NCBI GenBank assembly: GCA_963770375.1
Contig: CAVYPM010000012.1
Coordinates: forward strand, 88,365 to 152,364
DNA length: 64,000 nt
Direction of reading: 5' to 3'
From: DASVBE01 sp963770375
GTDB taxonomy: Bacteria > Actinomycetota > Actinomycetes > Streptosporangiales > Streptosporangiaceae
Shown: one piece after another, positions 1 to 9,305 of the stretch
Layout of the letters: every line of letters starts with the position of its first letter
Numbering within the stretch: position 1 is the first letter of the stretch
Made by a program: the position numbers and the translations under genes
The notes under the pieces: model-generated
Seen by the model: only the letters and a program-made list of their open reading frames with translations
Told to the model about the DNA's origin: nothing
The model's database searches: none

Positions 1-1037
1 GCGTGGCGTACATCTCCAGGCCGCTGTCGCAGGAGGCGTCCATCGAGATGTCAGGGATGCCCCGGGTCCGGCCCACGATCCCGGCGAGCGAATTCTGGAA
101 CTGCGGCCGGGGGAACACCACGGACCGGCCGCCGCCGCTCTGCGGCCAGGCGGTCGCCGGGGCGGTGGCCGTGCCGGGCGACTGCGCGCCCAGCTGGGTA
201 CCGCCGACCGCGATGACCAGCGGGTCGCTGGCCGGCCAGCCGATCTGCGGGGTGCGGTACACGGTCTTGCCGTTCAGCATCAGGCCCGCGGCGCCGTCGT
301 CACCGCTGGCCGCGACCAGGGTGATCATGTTCCTGCCGCTGGACGCGTCGACGAAGGCCGAGCGCAGGCCCATGATCGACGGACGGGACGGGAACGTGCG
401 CTCGGTGGCCCCCAGGCTCATGCTGATCACGCTGCCCAGGTGGTGCCGGATCACGTACTCCTCGGCCCGGACGATCTCCGGGAAGCCGGCCGTGCCCTCG
501 GTCTCCGCCGTGGGCGTCTCGACCAGCAGGATGCCCGCGCCGGGCGCCAGCAGGTGCGCTGACTCGACGTCCAGCGTGGTCTCGACGGCGGCGCCGGTCC
601 GCGCGCCAGTCGGCCGGAACGGCGGCACCGGCCCGGCCGGCGCGATGACCCGGAACGACGGCGGCGCGGGCAGGTGCCAGGCCTTGTCGTAGGCGGCCAG
701 GTCCCGCTCGATGGTCGGCGACCCGAACGGGTCGACGATCACGATCGTCTGGCCCTTCCCGGTGATGCCCCGGGAGTAGAGCGGACCGGTGTCGTAGGCC
801 GCGACGAGCTGGGCCGGGCTCAGCCCGCCCCCGATCCTGGGCGGCGCGCCGGGCTGGCCGGGGATGACCGCCCCGGACGAGCCGCCGCGGGCGCGGCCGG
901 GCTGGACGACCCCGCCGCGGGCGATCCTGACGAGCCCGGCGCGGCCGGGTCAGGCCGTTTGTGGACGGGCCGCTGGAGCAGGCCGCCAGGGCCAGCACGG
1001 CGGCGCATCCGCCCGCCAGCGCCAGCCGGGCGGACAC
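1..1037 (-). pseudogene. Sedolisin-type (S53) serine-carboxyl peptidase, partial, frameshifted
   Basis: A secreted peptidase whose 3' end lies beyond the left edge. The GTG at 1037 opens a lipoprotein signal peptide with an LAAC lipobox. After about 30 residues the frame is lost, roughly between 955 and 925. The S53 domain then reads in a frame consistent with one extra base. It contains the glutamate/aspartate pair of the S53 site (ETTLD), a GDDG oxyanion-type segment and the WPASDP and VGGTQL stretches seen in S53 enzymes. The catalytic serine (SGTS-type) would lie off the window. No long propeptide is present, unlike kumamolisin. The family call is firm. Whether the frameshift is real or a sequencing error is open. 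Confidence 0.75.
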
Positions 1038-1045
1038 GCCGCCAT

Positions 1046-1410
1046 CAGAGGGTGCCCGTACCGGGCGAACGCGGATCAGTTTCGGCAGTCCAGCAGCCGG
1101 CAGGCAGGAAGTGGCTCGGCTCCACCAGGGACACCGCAGCCGCGCTGGGTGACATGCCGGCCAGTGTAGGGCCGGGAAAATGGTGCTTTGCCGGTCAGAA
1201 ATGTCGCCGCCCGAGTTGCGGAACCGTGGCCGTCCAGGTCTCGCCGTCCGTGCTGATGTCGTAGCGCTCCTGATCTCCGGTCACATTTGACCCTTTCGTT
1301 GCCATCGGCCCTGGGGTCATAGTGGTATCGGGACCATTGCGGCGGCGCGGCGGATCCAGGGCGTTACCGGGGCGGAGCCTGCCGGGCCGTACGCGGGAGA
1401 GGCAGGCCCG
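1046..1410. other. Intergenic stretch, no confident gene
   Basis: This gap of about 365 bases lies between the peptidase start and the small membrane protein. A 36-codon minus-strand frame (1305-1195) is open, but it has no ribosome binding site and no recognisable domain, so I do not call it. The gap should hold the divergent promoters of its two neighbours; I see no clear -35/-10 pair. Confidence 0.4.
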
Positions 1411-1815
1411 ATGAGTGTCGAGTCCCCCACCCCATCCGCCGTCAGCCAGCCGGCCCGTGCCAGGTACGGCCTGGGTATCGCGGCCCTGGTGGTCGGCGTG
1501 GCCAGCCTGGTTGCCGCGCTGTCGTTCGTGCTGCTGCCCATCGGCCTGGTGGGCAGCCTGGTGGCGATCTGCCTGGGCGCGGCCGCGCTGGTCCGCGGCC
1601 GGTCCGGCGGCACGGCCAACCCGGGGCAGGCCACCGCCGGCCTGGTCTGCGGGATCCTCGGGCTGGCCGTGGGGATCGTGTTCGCGGTCCGGCTGGGCAC
1701 GTTCGTGGCCAGCAACACCGACGTGTTCACCCGGTTCGATAACTGCCTGGCCAAGGCCAGCGGGCGCTCGCAGGTCGCGGACTGCATCGCGCAGTTCGCC
1801 CGCGGGGTCCGCTGA
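1411..1815 (+). CDS. Small DUF4190-like membrane protein
   Basis: A 134-residue protein with a short polar, proline-containing N-terminus and at least three hydrophobic segments (about residues 22-45, 47-63 and 75-95). They are joined by a short RGRSGG loop and followed by a soluble tail with two cysteines (NCLAK, DCIAQF). This matches the shape of DUF4190 proteins, which are common and functionally unassigned in actinomycetes. It stands alone between a peptidase on the other strand and a broken secreted protein. The tail may lie outside the membrane with a disulphide, which is inference. No specific function can be assigned. Confidence 0.72.
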   Translation: MSVESPTPSAVSQPARARYGLGIAALVVGVASLVAALSFVLLPIGLVGSLVAICLGAAALVRGRSGGTANPGQATAGLVCGILGLAVGIVFAVRLGTFVASNTDVFTRFDNCLAKASGRSQVADCIAQFARGVR

Positions 1816-1839
1816 CGCCCGTCGGCAAGCAGGGCCGCC

Positions 1840-2323
1840 TTAGCGGCGCAGCCTGATCACGCAGCCGACGGCGTAGTTCACCCGGATGGTGGCCCGAGCC
1901 GCTCTCCCGCCGTGATGGTCAGCGACCGCGCGCACCGGTCGCTGGGCGGGTCCAGGGTGCCGCAGTTCGCGTCGCAGAGGCGCTGCCAGCTCACCAGCCG
2001 GTACCGGCCAGGCCGGAGTGGGAGCGTGATCGGCGGTCGCTGGCCGGCAGGCGCCGGGTGAGCACGATCCGGCCGGAGGGGCGCTTGACGCGGATGAAGG
2101 TAATGGCACCCTCAATCGGGATCGCGTGCTCCCACCCGGATCTTCCTGATCACGAGGTGCCCGGCCGGACGGGCGGAGGCGAGTGCGCGGCTGACCGCAC
2201 GGCGGGCCGCGCGCTGGCCTGCGCCGTGAACGACCCGGCGGCCAGCGCGGCCGCGGTCATCATCAGCACGGGCATCATGACCACCGGCAGCCAGCGCCGC
2301 CCGCGGAAGGACAGATTCGGCAT
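1840..2323 (-). pseudogene. Small secreted cysteine-containing protein, broken by stop and frameshifts
   Basis: ATG 2323 begins a clear Sec signal peptide (charged FRGRR start, then a hydrophobic stretch to SFTAQA). The same frame meets a TGA at about 2152 and then continues with a plausible beta-rich domain (AITFIRVKRPSGRIVLTRRL). To keep protein-like sequence the frame must change near 2032 (PITLPLRPGRYRLVSWQRL, CDANCGTLD) and again near 1905 (TIRVNYAVGCVIRLRR, then stop). The reconstructed product is about 150 residues, extracytoplasmic and cysteine-containing. I do not recognise the family. It is either a decayed gene or a stretch of poor sequence. Confidence 0.5.
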
Positions 2324-2332
2324 ACGCACCTC

Positions 2333-3331
2333 TCACTGGCCCCGCTTTCCTGGCCAATAGGACGCAGAGCCGCCTGGCGAGCGGTTCCGGTCAGGCCAGT
2401 GTTCCGTCAGGCCAGTGCGCCGGTCGGGCAGCAGGGCGTGCACGCCCCAGGTCTGGTTGGCCACCTGGGTCACCCGCATGTCCACGACCGTGCTGGCCAG
2501 GCACAGCGCGGTGGTCTTGTCCGTCCCGTAGATCTGCTGCATCCAGCTGACCATCGCGTCGAGCGCGTCGCCCATGGCCTCGTTGAGATCGGCGCTGAAG
2601 CCGAACGTGATCCGCCCGGCCGGGGTCTCCGCGTGCACCCCGGGCACCGGGGGGCCGGTGGCCAGGCTGACCTGGGCCTCGGTGGTCATCGGGCACTCGA
2701 TCGCGGTGCCGCCGACCTCGCCGTCGCCCTGGGCGGCGTGCCCGTCGCCCAGGTAGAGCAGCGCGCCGGGCACGCACACCGGCAGGTACAGGGTGGAGCC
2801 GGCGACGAGTTCCTTGCAGTCGATGTTGCCCCCGCAGGCGGCCCGCGGCGGGATCGTGGAGTGCTCGCCGGGCTCGGCCGGGGATAGCCCCATCACGCCG
2901 AGGAACGGGCCAAGCTGCCGGGACAGGCCCAGGTTGCAGGTGCCCCGGCCGGCGTCCGGGTCGAGGTCCCAGAGCAGCCAGCCGGGCGGCCCTTTCTCGA
3001 TCCCGAGCCGCCTGGTCACCGGGGTGTCCAGGTGCGCAGCCGTCGTCCAGCCCCAGGGATCCGGGCGCAGATCGATCAGCCGCAGGGCCAGGGTGTCACC
3101 GGGCTGGGCGCCACGGACCCGGATCGGCCCGGTCAGGCAGTGGCCCCGGCCGGCCGGGAACATCTTCGGCTGCTCCTCGCCCGGCGCGGTCTGCCGGGCC
3201 AGGTAGCCCAGGGCGTCCAGGGAGCGGACCACGACCGTGTCGCCCGGCTCGATGTCCAGCACCGGGGTGTGCTCCGGGCTGAACACGTCCGCGGTGGTCT
3301 CCGGGGCCGGGTCGAGCTTGTGCGTGGTCAC
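2333..3331 (-). CDS. Acetamidase/formamidase family protein
   Basis: A 332-residue cytoplasmic amidase of the FmdA/AmdA family, which hydrolyses short-chain amides to ammonia and the acid. The family fold is seen in DIEPGDTVVV near the N-terminus, the GAQPGDTL beta strand, the GGNIDCKELVAGSTLYLPV core and the GDGHAAQGDGEV metal/active-site segment. The start is GTG 3331, which overlaps the TGA of the upstream ATPase gene as GTGA, with GGAGG nine bases upstream. An open frame further upstream lies inside the ATPase gene and is not used. It is the last gene of the importer operon, so the imported compounds may include amides or amidated peptides (inference). Confidence 0.92.
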   Translation of the reverse strand: MTTHKLDPAPETTADVFSPEHTPVLDIEPGDTVVVRSLDALGYLARQTAPGEEQPKMFPAGRGHCLTGPIRVRGAQPGDTLALRLIDLRPDPWGWTTAAHLDTPVTRRLGIEKGPPGWLLWDLDPDAGRGTCNLGLSRQLGPFLGVMGLSPAEPGEHSTIPPRAACGGNIDCKELVAGSTLYLPVCVPGALLYLGDGHAAQGDGEVGGTAIECPMTTEAQVSLATGPPVPGVHAETPAGRITFGFSADLNEAMGDALDAMVSWMQQIYGTDKTTALCLASTVVDMRVTQVANQTWGVHALLPDRRTGLTEHWPDRNRSPGGSASYWPGKRGQ

Positions 3332-5343
3332 TCCTGGGGCCCTCCGGTCAGCGGGTAGTGGCAGGCCACCGCGTGGAACCCGTTGGAGGCGGCGAGCACC
3401 GGGGTTTCCGCCGCGCACTTGTCGGTGGCCAGCGGGCAGCGGGTGCGGAACCGGCAGCCGGACGGCGGGTTGATGGCCGAGGGCAGCTCGCCGCCCAGGC
3501 CGGCCGAGGCCTTGGCCCGCTCGCTTTCCGGGTCGGGCAGCGGGATCGACTCGATCAGCCCGGCCGTGTACGGGTGCCGGGGCGCGCCGTACACCTCGTC
3601 GCTGGTGCCCAGCTCGACCAGGCGGCCCAGGTACATCACGCCGATCCGGTCGGCCAGGTACTTCAGCAGCGACAGGTCGTGCGAGATCACCACGTAGGTC
3701 AGCCCGTAGCGGTCCTGCAGCGAGCGCATCAGGTTCAGGATCTGGGCCTGGACCGACACGTCCAGCGCGGACACCGGCTCGTCCGCGACGATGATCTTCG
3801 GCCGGAGCGCCAGGGCCCGGGCCATCGCGATCCGCTGCCGCTGCCCGCCGGAGAACTCGTGCGCGTAGCGGCGGCCCGCGTCCGCGGGCAGGCCGACCGC
3901 GTCCAGCAGCTCCGCGACCTGAGCCCGCCGCTCGGCCCGGCTGCCCACGTTCTGCGCCACCAGCGGCTCGGCCACCAGGGCGGATACCGGCATCCGCGGG
4001 TCCAGCGCGGCTGAGGAGTCCTGGAACATCATCTGCAGGTCGCGGCGCTTGCGGCGGAACTCGGCGCCGCGCATGGCCACGATGTCCTGCCCGCCGAACA
4101 TCACCTGGCCGGCCGTGGGCCGTTCCAGGCCGACCATCATCCGGCCCATCGTGGTCTTGCCGCAGCCGGACTCGCCGACCAGGCCGAGGGTCTCCCCCGG
4201 GAAGACCTCCAGCGACACCCCGGTGACCGCCTTCAGCGCAAAGGCCGGCTGGAACAGCTTCCGGGACCGGACCCGGAACTCCTTGGACACGTCGCTGACG
4301 GTCAGCAGCGGGGCGCCCGCACCGTCGCCGTTGGCGCCCCGCTCGCGCAGCGCGGCCTGGGCCAGGGCGCTGATCGCGGGCTCCTTGGGGTGCAGGCAGG
4401 CGTGCAGGTGACCGGGCTCCGCGGCGCGCAGCCCGGGATCCTCGGTCCGGCAGTCGTCCTCCGCGAACCGGCAGCGCGGCGCGAACCGGCAGCCGGTCAG
4501 CCGGCCGGTCAGCCGCGGCGGCGATCCCGGGATCACCGCGAGCTTGGCCTGCGAGTCGAGCTCCATGGTGGGCATGGACTCGAACAGCGCCTCGGTGTAG
4601 CGGTGCTTCGGGTCGGCAAACAGCGGGACGGTCCGCGCCTGCTCGACGATCCGCCCGGCGTACATGACCGCCACCCGGTCCGCGTAACCCGCGATCACGC
4701 CCATGTCGTGGGTGATGAGCAGCACCGCCATGTCCAGGCGCGAGCGCAGCCCGTCGATCAGCTCCAGGATCTGGGCCTGGATGGACACGTCCAGCGCGGT
4801 GGTCGGCTCGTCCGCGATCAGCAGCTTGGGCTCGTTGAGCAGGCCGATGGCGATCATCGCCCGCTGCCGCATGCCGCCGGACAGCTGGTACGGGTAGTCG
4901 GTGAGCCGCTCGGCCGGGCGCGGCATGCCGACCAGGCCGAGCACCTCGACGGCCCGGGTGGTGGCGGCCCGGTGCGAGGCGCCGGTGTGGATCCGGTAGG
5001 CCTCGCGCAGCTGGCTGCCGATGGTCCGGGTCGGGTTCAGCGAGGTCATCGGGTCCTGCGAGATCAGCGCGATGTCGTTGCCGCGCAGCCGGCGCAGGGC
5101 GGCCCCGTCCAGCGCGGTGAGCTCGACGCCGTCGAACTTGACCGACCCGGCGGTGACCGACCCGCCGGCCGGCAGCAGCCGCATGATCGACATCCCGGTC
5201 ATGGTCTTGCCGGAGCCGGACTCGCCGACCAGGCCGAGGATCTCGCCCTTGCCGATGCTGAACGTGACCCCGTCCACCGGGCGGACCCGCGCTTCCCTGG
5301 TCACGATCTCCGTGCGCAGGCCGGTGACCTCGAGCAGGCTCAT
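3328..5343 (-). CDS. Fused DppD-DppF type ABC transporter ATPase
   Basis: A 671-residue double ATPase that powers the permeases encoded just upstream. Domain one has a Walker A at residues 40-47 (GESGSGKT), signature LSGGMRQR, Walker B LLIADEPTTALD and the oligopeptide-type cysteine tail CRFAPRC. Domain two repeats this with GESGCGKTT, FSGGQRQR, IIVADEP and CRFRTRC. In most Dpp/Opp systems these are two proteins; here they are one chain, as in YejF/GsiA-like subunits. The ATG at 5343 overlaps the permease stop as ATGA, so the two are translationally coupled. The substrate cannot be read from the ATPase. Confidence 0.95.
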   Translation of the reverse strand: MSLLEVTGLRTEIVTREARVRPVDGVTFSIGKGEILGLVGESGSGKTMTGMSIMRLLPAGGSVTAGSVKFDGVELTALDGAALRRLRGNDIALISQDPMTSLNPTRTIGSQLREAYRIHTGASHRAATTRAVEVLGLVGMPRPAERLTDYPYQLSGGMRQRAMIAIGLLNEPKLLIADEPTTALDVSIQAQILELIDGLRSRLDMAVLLITHDMGVIAGYADRVAVMYAGRIVEQARTVPLFADPKHRYTEALFESMPTMELDSQAKLAVIPGSPPRLTGRLTGCRFAPRCRFAEDDCRTEDPGLRAAEPGHLHACLHPKEPAISALAQAALRERGANGDGAGAPLLTVSDVSKEFRVRSRKLFQPAFALKAVTGVSLEVFPGETLGLVGESGCGKTTMGRMMVGLERPTAGQVMFGGQDIVAMRGAEFRRKRRDLQMMFQDSSAALDPRMPVSALVAEPLVAQNVGSRAERRAQVAELLDAVGLPADAGRRYAHEFSGGQRQRIAMARALALRPKIIVADEPVSALDVSVQAQILNLMRSLQDRYGLTYVVISHDLSLLKYLADRIGVMYLGRLVELGTSDEVYGAPRHPYTAGLIESIPLPDPESERAKASAGLGGELPSAINPPSGCRFRTRCPLATDKCAAETPVLAASNGFHAVACHYPLTGGPQE

Positions 5344-6314
5344 GCGCTCTCCTCCGGCCGCGGCACGTCCGCTTCCTGCCGGGCGGCCAGGGCCGCGAGG
5401 CCGCCGCGGCGGGTCCGGCCGGTCAGCATCGTGGACAGGCTGAACCGGACGCCGTCCCGCGGGTCCAGGGCGGTCATCAGGTAGTCCCCGACGAAGTTCG
5501 CGGCCAGGATCGTGACCGTGATGGCCAGGCCGGGGAAGGTGGACAGCCACCACGCGGTGGACAGCTGATTGGCGCCCGCGGCCAGGTCGCTGCCCCAGTC
5601 CGGCTGCGGCAGCTGCACGCCCAGGCCGAGGAAGCTCAGCGTGGTCGCGGTCAGCACGGCCCAGCCGATCGCGCTGGTGCCCAGCACCACGACCTCGGTC
5701 AGCAGGTTCGGGATCAGGTGCCGGAACGAGGTCCGGGCGCCGGTCGACCCCATCACCCGGGCCGCCTGCACGTACTCCACCGACCGCAGGGTGCGGACCG
5801 AGGCCTCCACGATCCGGGCGAAGCCGGGGGTGAACGCCACCCCGATCGCGATCACGATGCTGGGGATGCCGGCCCCGGCGACGGAGATCAGGATCAGCGC
5901 GATCAGCAGCACCGGCAGCGCCAGCAGCACGTCGATGATCCGCATGATCACCGAGTTGAGCCAGCGCGGCGCGACGCCGGCCATCACGCCGAGCGCCACC
6001 CCGGCCAGCGTGGCCAGCACCACGCCGAGCAGGCTGGCCACCAGCACCGGGCGCGCCCCGTAGACGGTCCGGCTGAACACGTCGCGGCCCAGCTGGTCGG
6101 TGCCGAACCAGTACGCCGAGCTGGGCGGCTTGAGGATATTGTCGCTGGTCGCGATCGGCGACGTGTGCGCGATCAGCCCGGGGAAGAGCAGCAGCACGAT
6201 CGTCGCCAGGGTCGCGACGACCAGGGCCGCCTGGCCCAGCCGCTTGAAGACCGGGGTGGGCGGCGTGGGTTCACCCAGGACGAGGGCGCCGGCCGTCGCG
6301 GTCGTCGTAGCCAT
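5340..6314 (-). CDS. ABC transporter permease, DppC type
   Basis: A 324-residue inner-membrane permease. It has one N-terminal membrane segment after a short cytosolic tail and the OppC-type hallmark FGTDQLGRDVFSR near residue 95. The BPD_transp_1 domain follows, with the EAA-like loop around ARVMGSTGARTSFRHLIPN. ATG 6314 is preceded by a purine-rich GGAAGGGG segment; the frame is open upstream, but that part looks non-coding. It should pair with the DppB-type permease encoded just upstream to form the channel for peptides, opines or similar solutes. Confidence 0.94.
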   Translation of the reverse strand: MATTTATAGALVLGEPTPPTPVFKRLGQAALVVATLATIVLLLFPGLIAHTSPIATSDNILKPPSSAYWFGTDQLGRDVFSRTVYGARPVLVASLLGVVLATLAGVALGVMAGVAPRWLNSVIMRIIDVLLALPVLLIALILISVAGAGIPSIVIAIGVAFTPGFARIVEASVRTLRSVEYVQAARVMGSTGARTSFRHLIPNLLTEVVVLGTSAIGWAVLTATTLSFLGLGVQLPQPDWGSDLAAGANQLSTAWWLSTFPGLAITVTILAANFVGDYLMTALDPRDGVRFSLSTMLTGRTRRGGLAALAARQEADVPRPEESA

Positions 6315-6351
6315 GCTCAGCCCCTTCCGTGGCGCTGCGGTGCCGGGCCCA

Positions 6352-7284
6352 TCAGGCGAGCCCGGCCGACCGGGTCCGCGGGTCAACCGCGCCGACGATC
6401 AGGTCGATGATGAGGTTGATGATCACGTAGGCGATGCCGATCACCACCACGGCGCCCTGCACCACCGGGATGTTCTTGTTGGTGATCGCGGTGGCCAGGA
6501 AGCTGCCCAGGCCGGGGCGGCCGAAGATGACCTCGGTGATCGCCGCGCCGGTCAGGATGTTGCCGAACTGCAGGCCGATGGTGGCGATGGCCGGGATGGA
6601 CGAGTTGCGGAACGCGTGCCGCATCATCACCCGCCACTCGGTGCAGCCCCGGGCCCGCGCCGACTTCACGTACTCGCTGCGGTACTGCTCGATCAGCCGG
6701 CCCCGGACCAGCCGGGTCAGGATCGCCGCGTAGCCCCAGCCCAGCGATATGGCCGGCAGGATCAGGCCGCTGAACTGCCCGTTGTCGATCGCGGGCAGCC
6801 AGTGCAGCCGGACGCTGAAGATCAGCACCAGCACCAGGGCCAGGAAGAAGTACGGGATGGCCACGCCCAGGAACGACACCGCGCGGGACACCCTGTCGAT
6901 CCACGTGCCGGGGAAGGCCCCGCCGACCATGCCGAGCGGGAAACCGACCACGATGGCCACCGCGATCGCCGCGAACGCCAGCTCCAGGGTGCTCGGCGTG
7001 CGCGAGAGGATCTCGTGCGCGACCGAGTTCTGGGTCAGGTAGGACGTGCCCAGGTTGCCGTGCAGCAGCTGCTTGAGGAAGTCCACGTACTGCTGCCAGA
7101 GCGGGTCCTCGAGGCCGAGCTGCCGGCGCAGGTTGGCAAGCTGCGCCGGCGTCGCTTCGGTCCCGAACAGGATGATCTTGGCCGGGTCGCCGGGGACGAT
7201 GTGGACCAGCAGGAACGCAATGAGCGTGATCCCGAGGACCACCGGCAGCGCGGCGGCAAGACGGCGAAGGACGTACGCCGCCAC
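6352..7284 (-). CDS. ABC transporter permease, DppB type
   Basis: A 310-residue permease with the DppB signature: an N-terminal membrane helix, then HIVPGDPA, a periplasmic loop (QLGLEDPLWQQYVDFLKQLL) and a C-terminal membrane domain with the coupling loop RARGCTEWRVMMRHAFRNS. The GTG start at 7284 lies one base after the TGA of the binding-protein gene, so expression is tightly coupled. It forms the translocation pore with the DppC-type partner. It resembles the plus-strand DppB at 12020 in the same cluster, so the two importers are probably paralogous. Confidence 0.94.
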   Translation of the reverse strand: MAAYVLRRLAAALPVVLGITLIAFLLVHIVPGDPAKIILFGTEATPAQLANLRRQLGLEDPLWQQYVDFLKQLLHGNLGTSYLTQNSVAHEILSRTPSTLELAFAAIAVAIVVGFPLGMVGGAFPGTWIDRVSRAVSFLGVAIPYFFLALVLVLIFSVRLHWLPAIDNGQFSGLILPAISLGWGYAAILTRLVRGRLIEQYRSEYVKSARARGCTEWRVMMRHAFRNSSIPAIATIGLQFGNILTGAAITEVIFGRPGLGSFLATAITNKNIPVVQGAVVVIGIAYVIINLIIDLIVGAVDPRTRSAGLA

Positions 7285-7285
7285 G

Positions 7286-8992
7286 TCAGGAGACGGTGGC
7301 CGTATGGAACATGAGGTATCCGTTCAATGTCGTGGTCACGCCCTTCACCTGCGGCTGCATGGTGAACGGGAAGTTGGAATCCCACATCGGCAGGTACATC
7401 GTGTCCTTCATCAGCTGCATGGACACCTGCTCGTAGAGCGCGTTGCGCTGGGCGTCGTCGGCCGTGTGGTTCGCCTTGGCGATCATCTGGTCGATCTTCG
7501 GGTTGTCGTAATGCGACCAGTTGAACCCGGACTTGATCGCGTCCGAGTTCACCCAGATGTTCAGCAGGTACGGGTCCATGCCGAAGTAGCCGAACGCACC
7601 CAGGTTGTGCAAGCCCCCGTTGAACGAGGCCTGCGCGGTGGCAAACGGCTGGACCGCGGTCTTCGAGCTGAAGCCGACCGCGCTCAGCTCGGAGGTGACG
7701 AACTGCACCGGCAGCTCGAACCCGGCGTTGCTGAACAGGATCACGTTCAGGAACAGCTTCTCGCCGTTCTTGGTCCGCACGCCGCCCGAGCCCATCTTCC
7801 AGCCCGCCTGGCTGAGCAGGTCGTTGGCCTTGGTCGGGTTGTAGGAGTACAGCTGCGCCGACTCCTTGCTGTAGCCGGGGGTGATCGGCGTGAGGACGCT
7901 GTGCGCGGCCACGTCGACCCCGAACAGCACGTCCTTGACCAGCTTCTCCTGGTTGACCGCGTACATGATGGCCTGGCGGACCAGCGGGTCGTCGGTCGGC
8001 GCCTTGGTCACGTTGATCGGCAGCCCGGCCGGGGTGCCGATGGCCGGCACCGTGAGCTGCTGGTACTTGCCGGACTGCTTGGCCGCCGAGACGTCGTTGG
8101 GCGGCAGGCTCATCGCGATCTGCAGCTGGCCGGACTGGAGCGCGTTGTACCGGCCGCTGTCGTCGGTGACGATCCGGAAGATCAGCTTGTCCAGCTTGGC
8201 CGGGCCGGTGCTGCCGATGGCCGCCGGGCCCCACTTGTAGTCCGGGTTGCGCTCCAGGTTGAGCGCGGCACCGGTCTGGTAGCTGACGAACTTGAACGGG
8301 CCGGTGCCGGTCGGGTGGTTGCCGTAGCCGGTGGGCCCGTACTTCTTCAGCGCGGTCGGCGAGGAGATGCCGAAGTTGCCGGCCGCCTGCTGGTGCAGGA
8401 ACGAGGCGTTCGGCTCGCTGAAGTGGATCTCGACCGAGTACGGGTCGATGATCTTCGTCTCCTTGTACGGGCCGAGCGCGCCCAGGCCGCTCTTGGACTT
8501 GGTGGCCGGGTCGACCACGTGGTCGTAGGTGGCCTTGACCGCGGTGGCGTCGAACTTGGTGCCGTCGTGGAACGTGACGCCCTTGCGGAGCTTGAACGAG
8601 TAGACCGAGGCGTCCGGGGAGACCGTGTAGCTCTCGGCCAGGCCGGGCACGAACCGGCTGCCCTGGCCGCCCTCGCCGGGCAGCCACCAGACCAGCGGGT
8701 CGAACATGGCCAGGCTGAGCATCAGGCTCAGGGCCAGGCCGGTGGCGCCGGGGTCGAGGGTGTCCGGCGGGGCGGAGATGCCCATCGTCAGCGTGCCGCC
8801 CGACGTCCCTGAGCTACTGCCCGAGCTCGCGGACGGGCTGCTGCTGCCGCAGGCAGCCAGCAGCGGGGCCAGCCCGAGCCCGGCCGCGAGGGTGGCACCC
8901 GCGCCGAGTGCCTGCCGTCGCGAGACCAGCCCGGCGGGCACCTCGGCCGCGGGCATCGGGCCGGGAATCTGAGGACGGATCTGATCGCTCAT
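7286..8992 (-). CDS. Peptide-type ABC substrate-binding lipoprotein (SBP_bac_5)
   Basis: A 568-residue solute-binding protein anchored outside the membrane. The N-terminus carries twin arginines (SRRQ, residues 24-27), a hydrophobic stretch and the lipobox LAAC with Cys48, so it is probably a Tat-exported lipoprotein. The family-5 binding domain follows: GISAPPDTLDPG, then LAESYTVSPDASVYSFKLRKGVTFHDGTKF, which is typical of peptide, opine and nickel binders. It heads the minus-strand operon. It resembles the binder at 10343 in the middle and C-terminal parts (WVNSDAIKSGFNWSHY versus FTSKQIKAGFNWSHY). The ligand is unknown. Confidence 0.95.
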   Translation of the reverse strand: MSDQIRPQIPGPMPAAEVPAGLVSRRQALGAGATLAAGLGLAPLLAACGSSSPSASSGSSSGTSGGTLTMGISAPPDTLDPGATGLALSLMLSLAMFDPLVWWLPGEGGQGSRFVPGLAESYTVSPDASVYSFKLRKGVTFHDGTKFDATAVKATYDHVVDPATKSKSGLGALGPYKETKIIDPYSVEIHFSEPNASFLHQQAAGNFGISSPTALKKYGPTGYGNHPTGTGPFKFVSYQTGAALNLERNPDYKWGPAAIGSTGPAKLDKLIFRIVTDDSGRYNALQSGQLQIAMSLPPNDVSAAKQSGKYQQLTVPAIGTPAGLPINVTKAPTDDPLVRQAIMYAVNQEKLVKDVLFGVDVAAHSVLTPITPGYSKESAQLYSYNPTKANDLLSQAGWKMGSGGVRTKNGEKLFLNVILFSNAGFELPVQFVTSELSAVGFSSKTAVQPFATAQASFNGGLHNLGAFGYFGMDPYLLNIWVNSDAIKSGFNWSHYDNPKIDQMIAKANHTADDAQRNALYEQVSMQLMKDTMYLPMWDSNFPFTMQPQVKGVTTTLNGYLMFHTATVS

Positions 8993-9305
8993 CGGCGCGC
9001 TCCTTCAGTGACCGCGGGGAAACGGGGCAGGGGGCACCAAGACTGAGGCGATCTGTATCCTGTATACGCAAATGTCAAGCGCTGGACCGCTTCAGCCTGG
9101 CAAATCAGCTGCTTTCGTGGAAGCAAGGCTAGCATATGAACCCCAGGTTGACTCTAGTAAGATGAAACCCGTATACAGTTGGTAGCCGACCGCTACGTGG
9201 GGCGCACCGCCCCGGCGGTCGGGATCCGCGGGCCGGACGGCCGCGGGACAAGAGACTTGGTGGGGGCCGGCCGGTGGGTGCCCTGAACCGGCGGCCGGCC
9301 TCTGC
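8993..9305. other. Promoter region of the minus-strand importer operon
   Basis: This 313-base gap lies between the binding-protein gene and the end of the GntR gene. It is clearly less GC-rich than its surroundings and contains two GTATAC palindromes (9062-9067 and 9171-9176), a good -35 on the minus strand (see separate entry) and a plus-strand TTGACT at 9148-9153, 17 bases before the second GTATAC. The latter would transcribe toward the gntR gene in antisense. No gene is visible. Confidence 0.5.
9052..9078 (-). promoter_or_regulatory. Promoter with embedded GTATAC operator for the importer operon
   Basis: On the minus strand, TTGACA (9078-9073) is followed after 15 bases by TACAGA (9057-9052), about 60 bases before the start codon of the binding-protein gene. 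The palindrome GTATAC (9062-9067) lies inside the spacer, an ideal place for a repressor. GntR/FCD regulators often bind TNGTATACNA-like sites (family knowledge), so the neighbouring GntR protein is the obvious candidate. This is inference from position and motif. Confidence 0.45.

Noticed and set aside
1195..1305. 36-codon minus-strand frame (MATKGSNVTGDQERYDIS...)
   Set aside because: No ribosome binding site, no homologue known to me, and too short to support.
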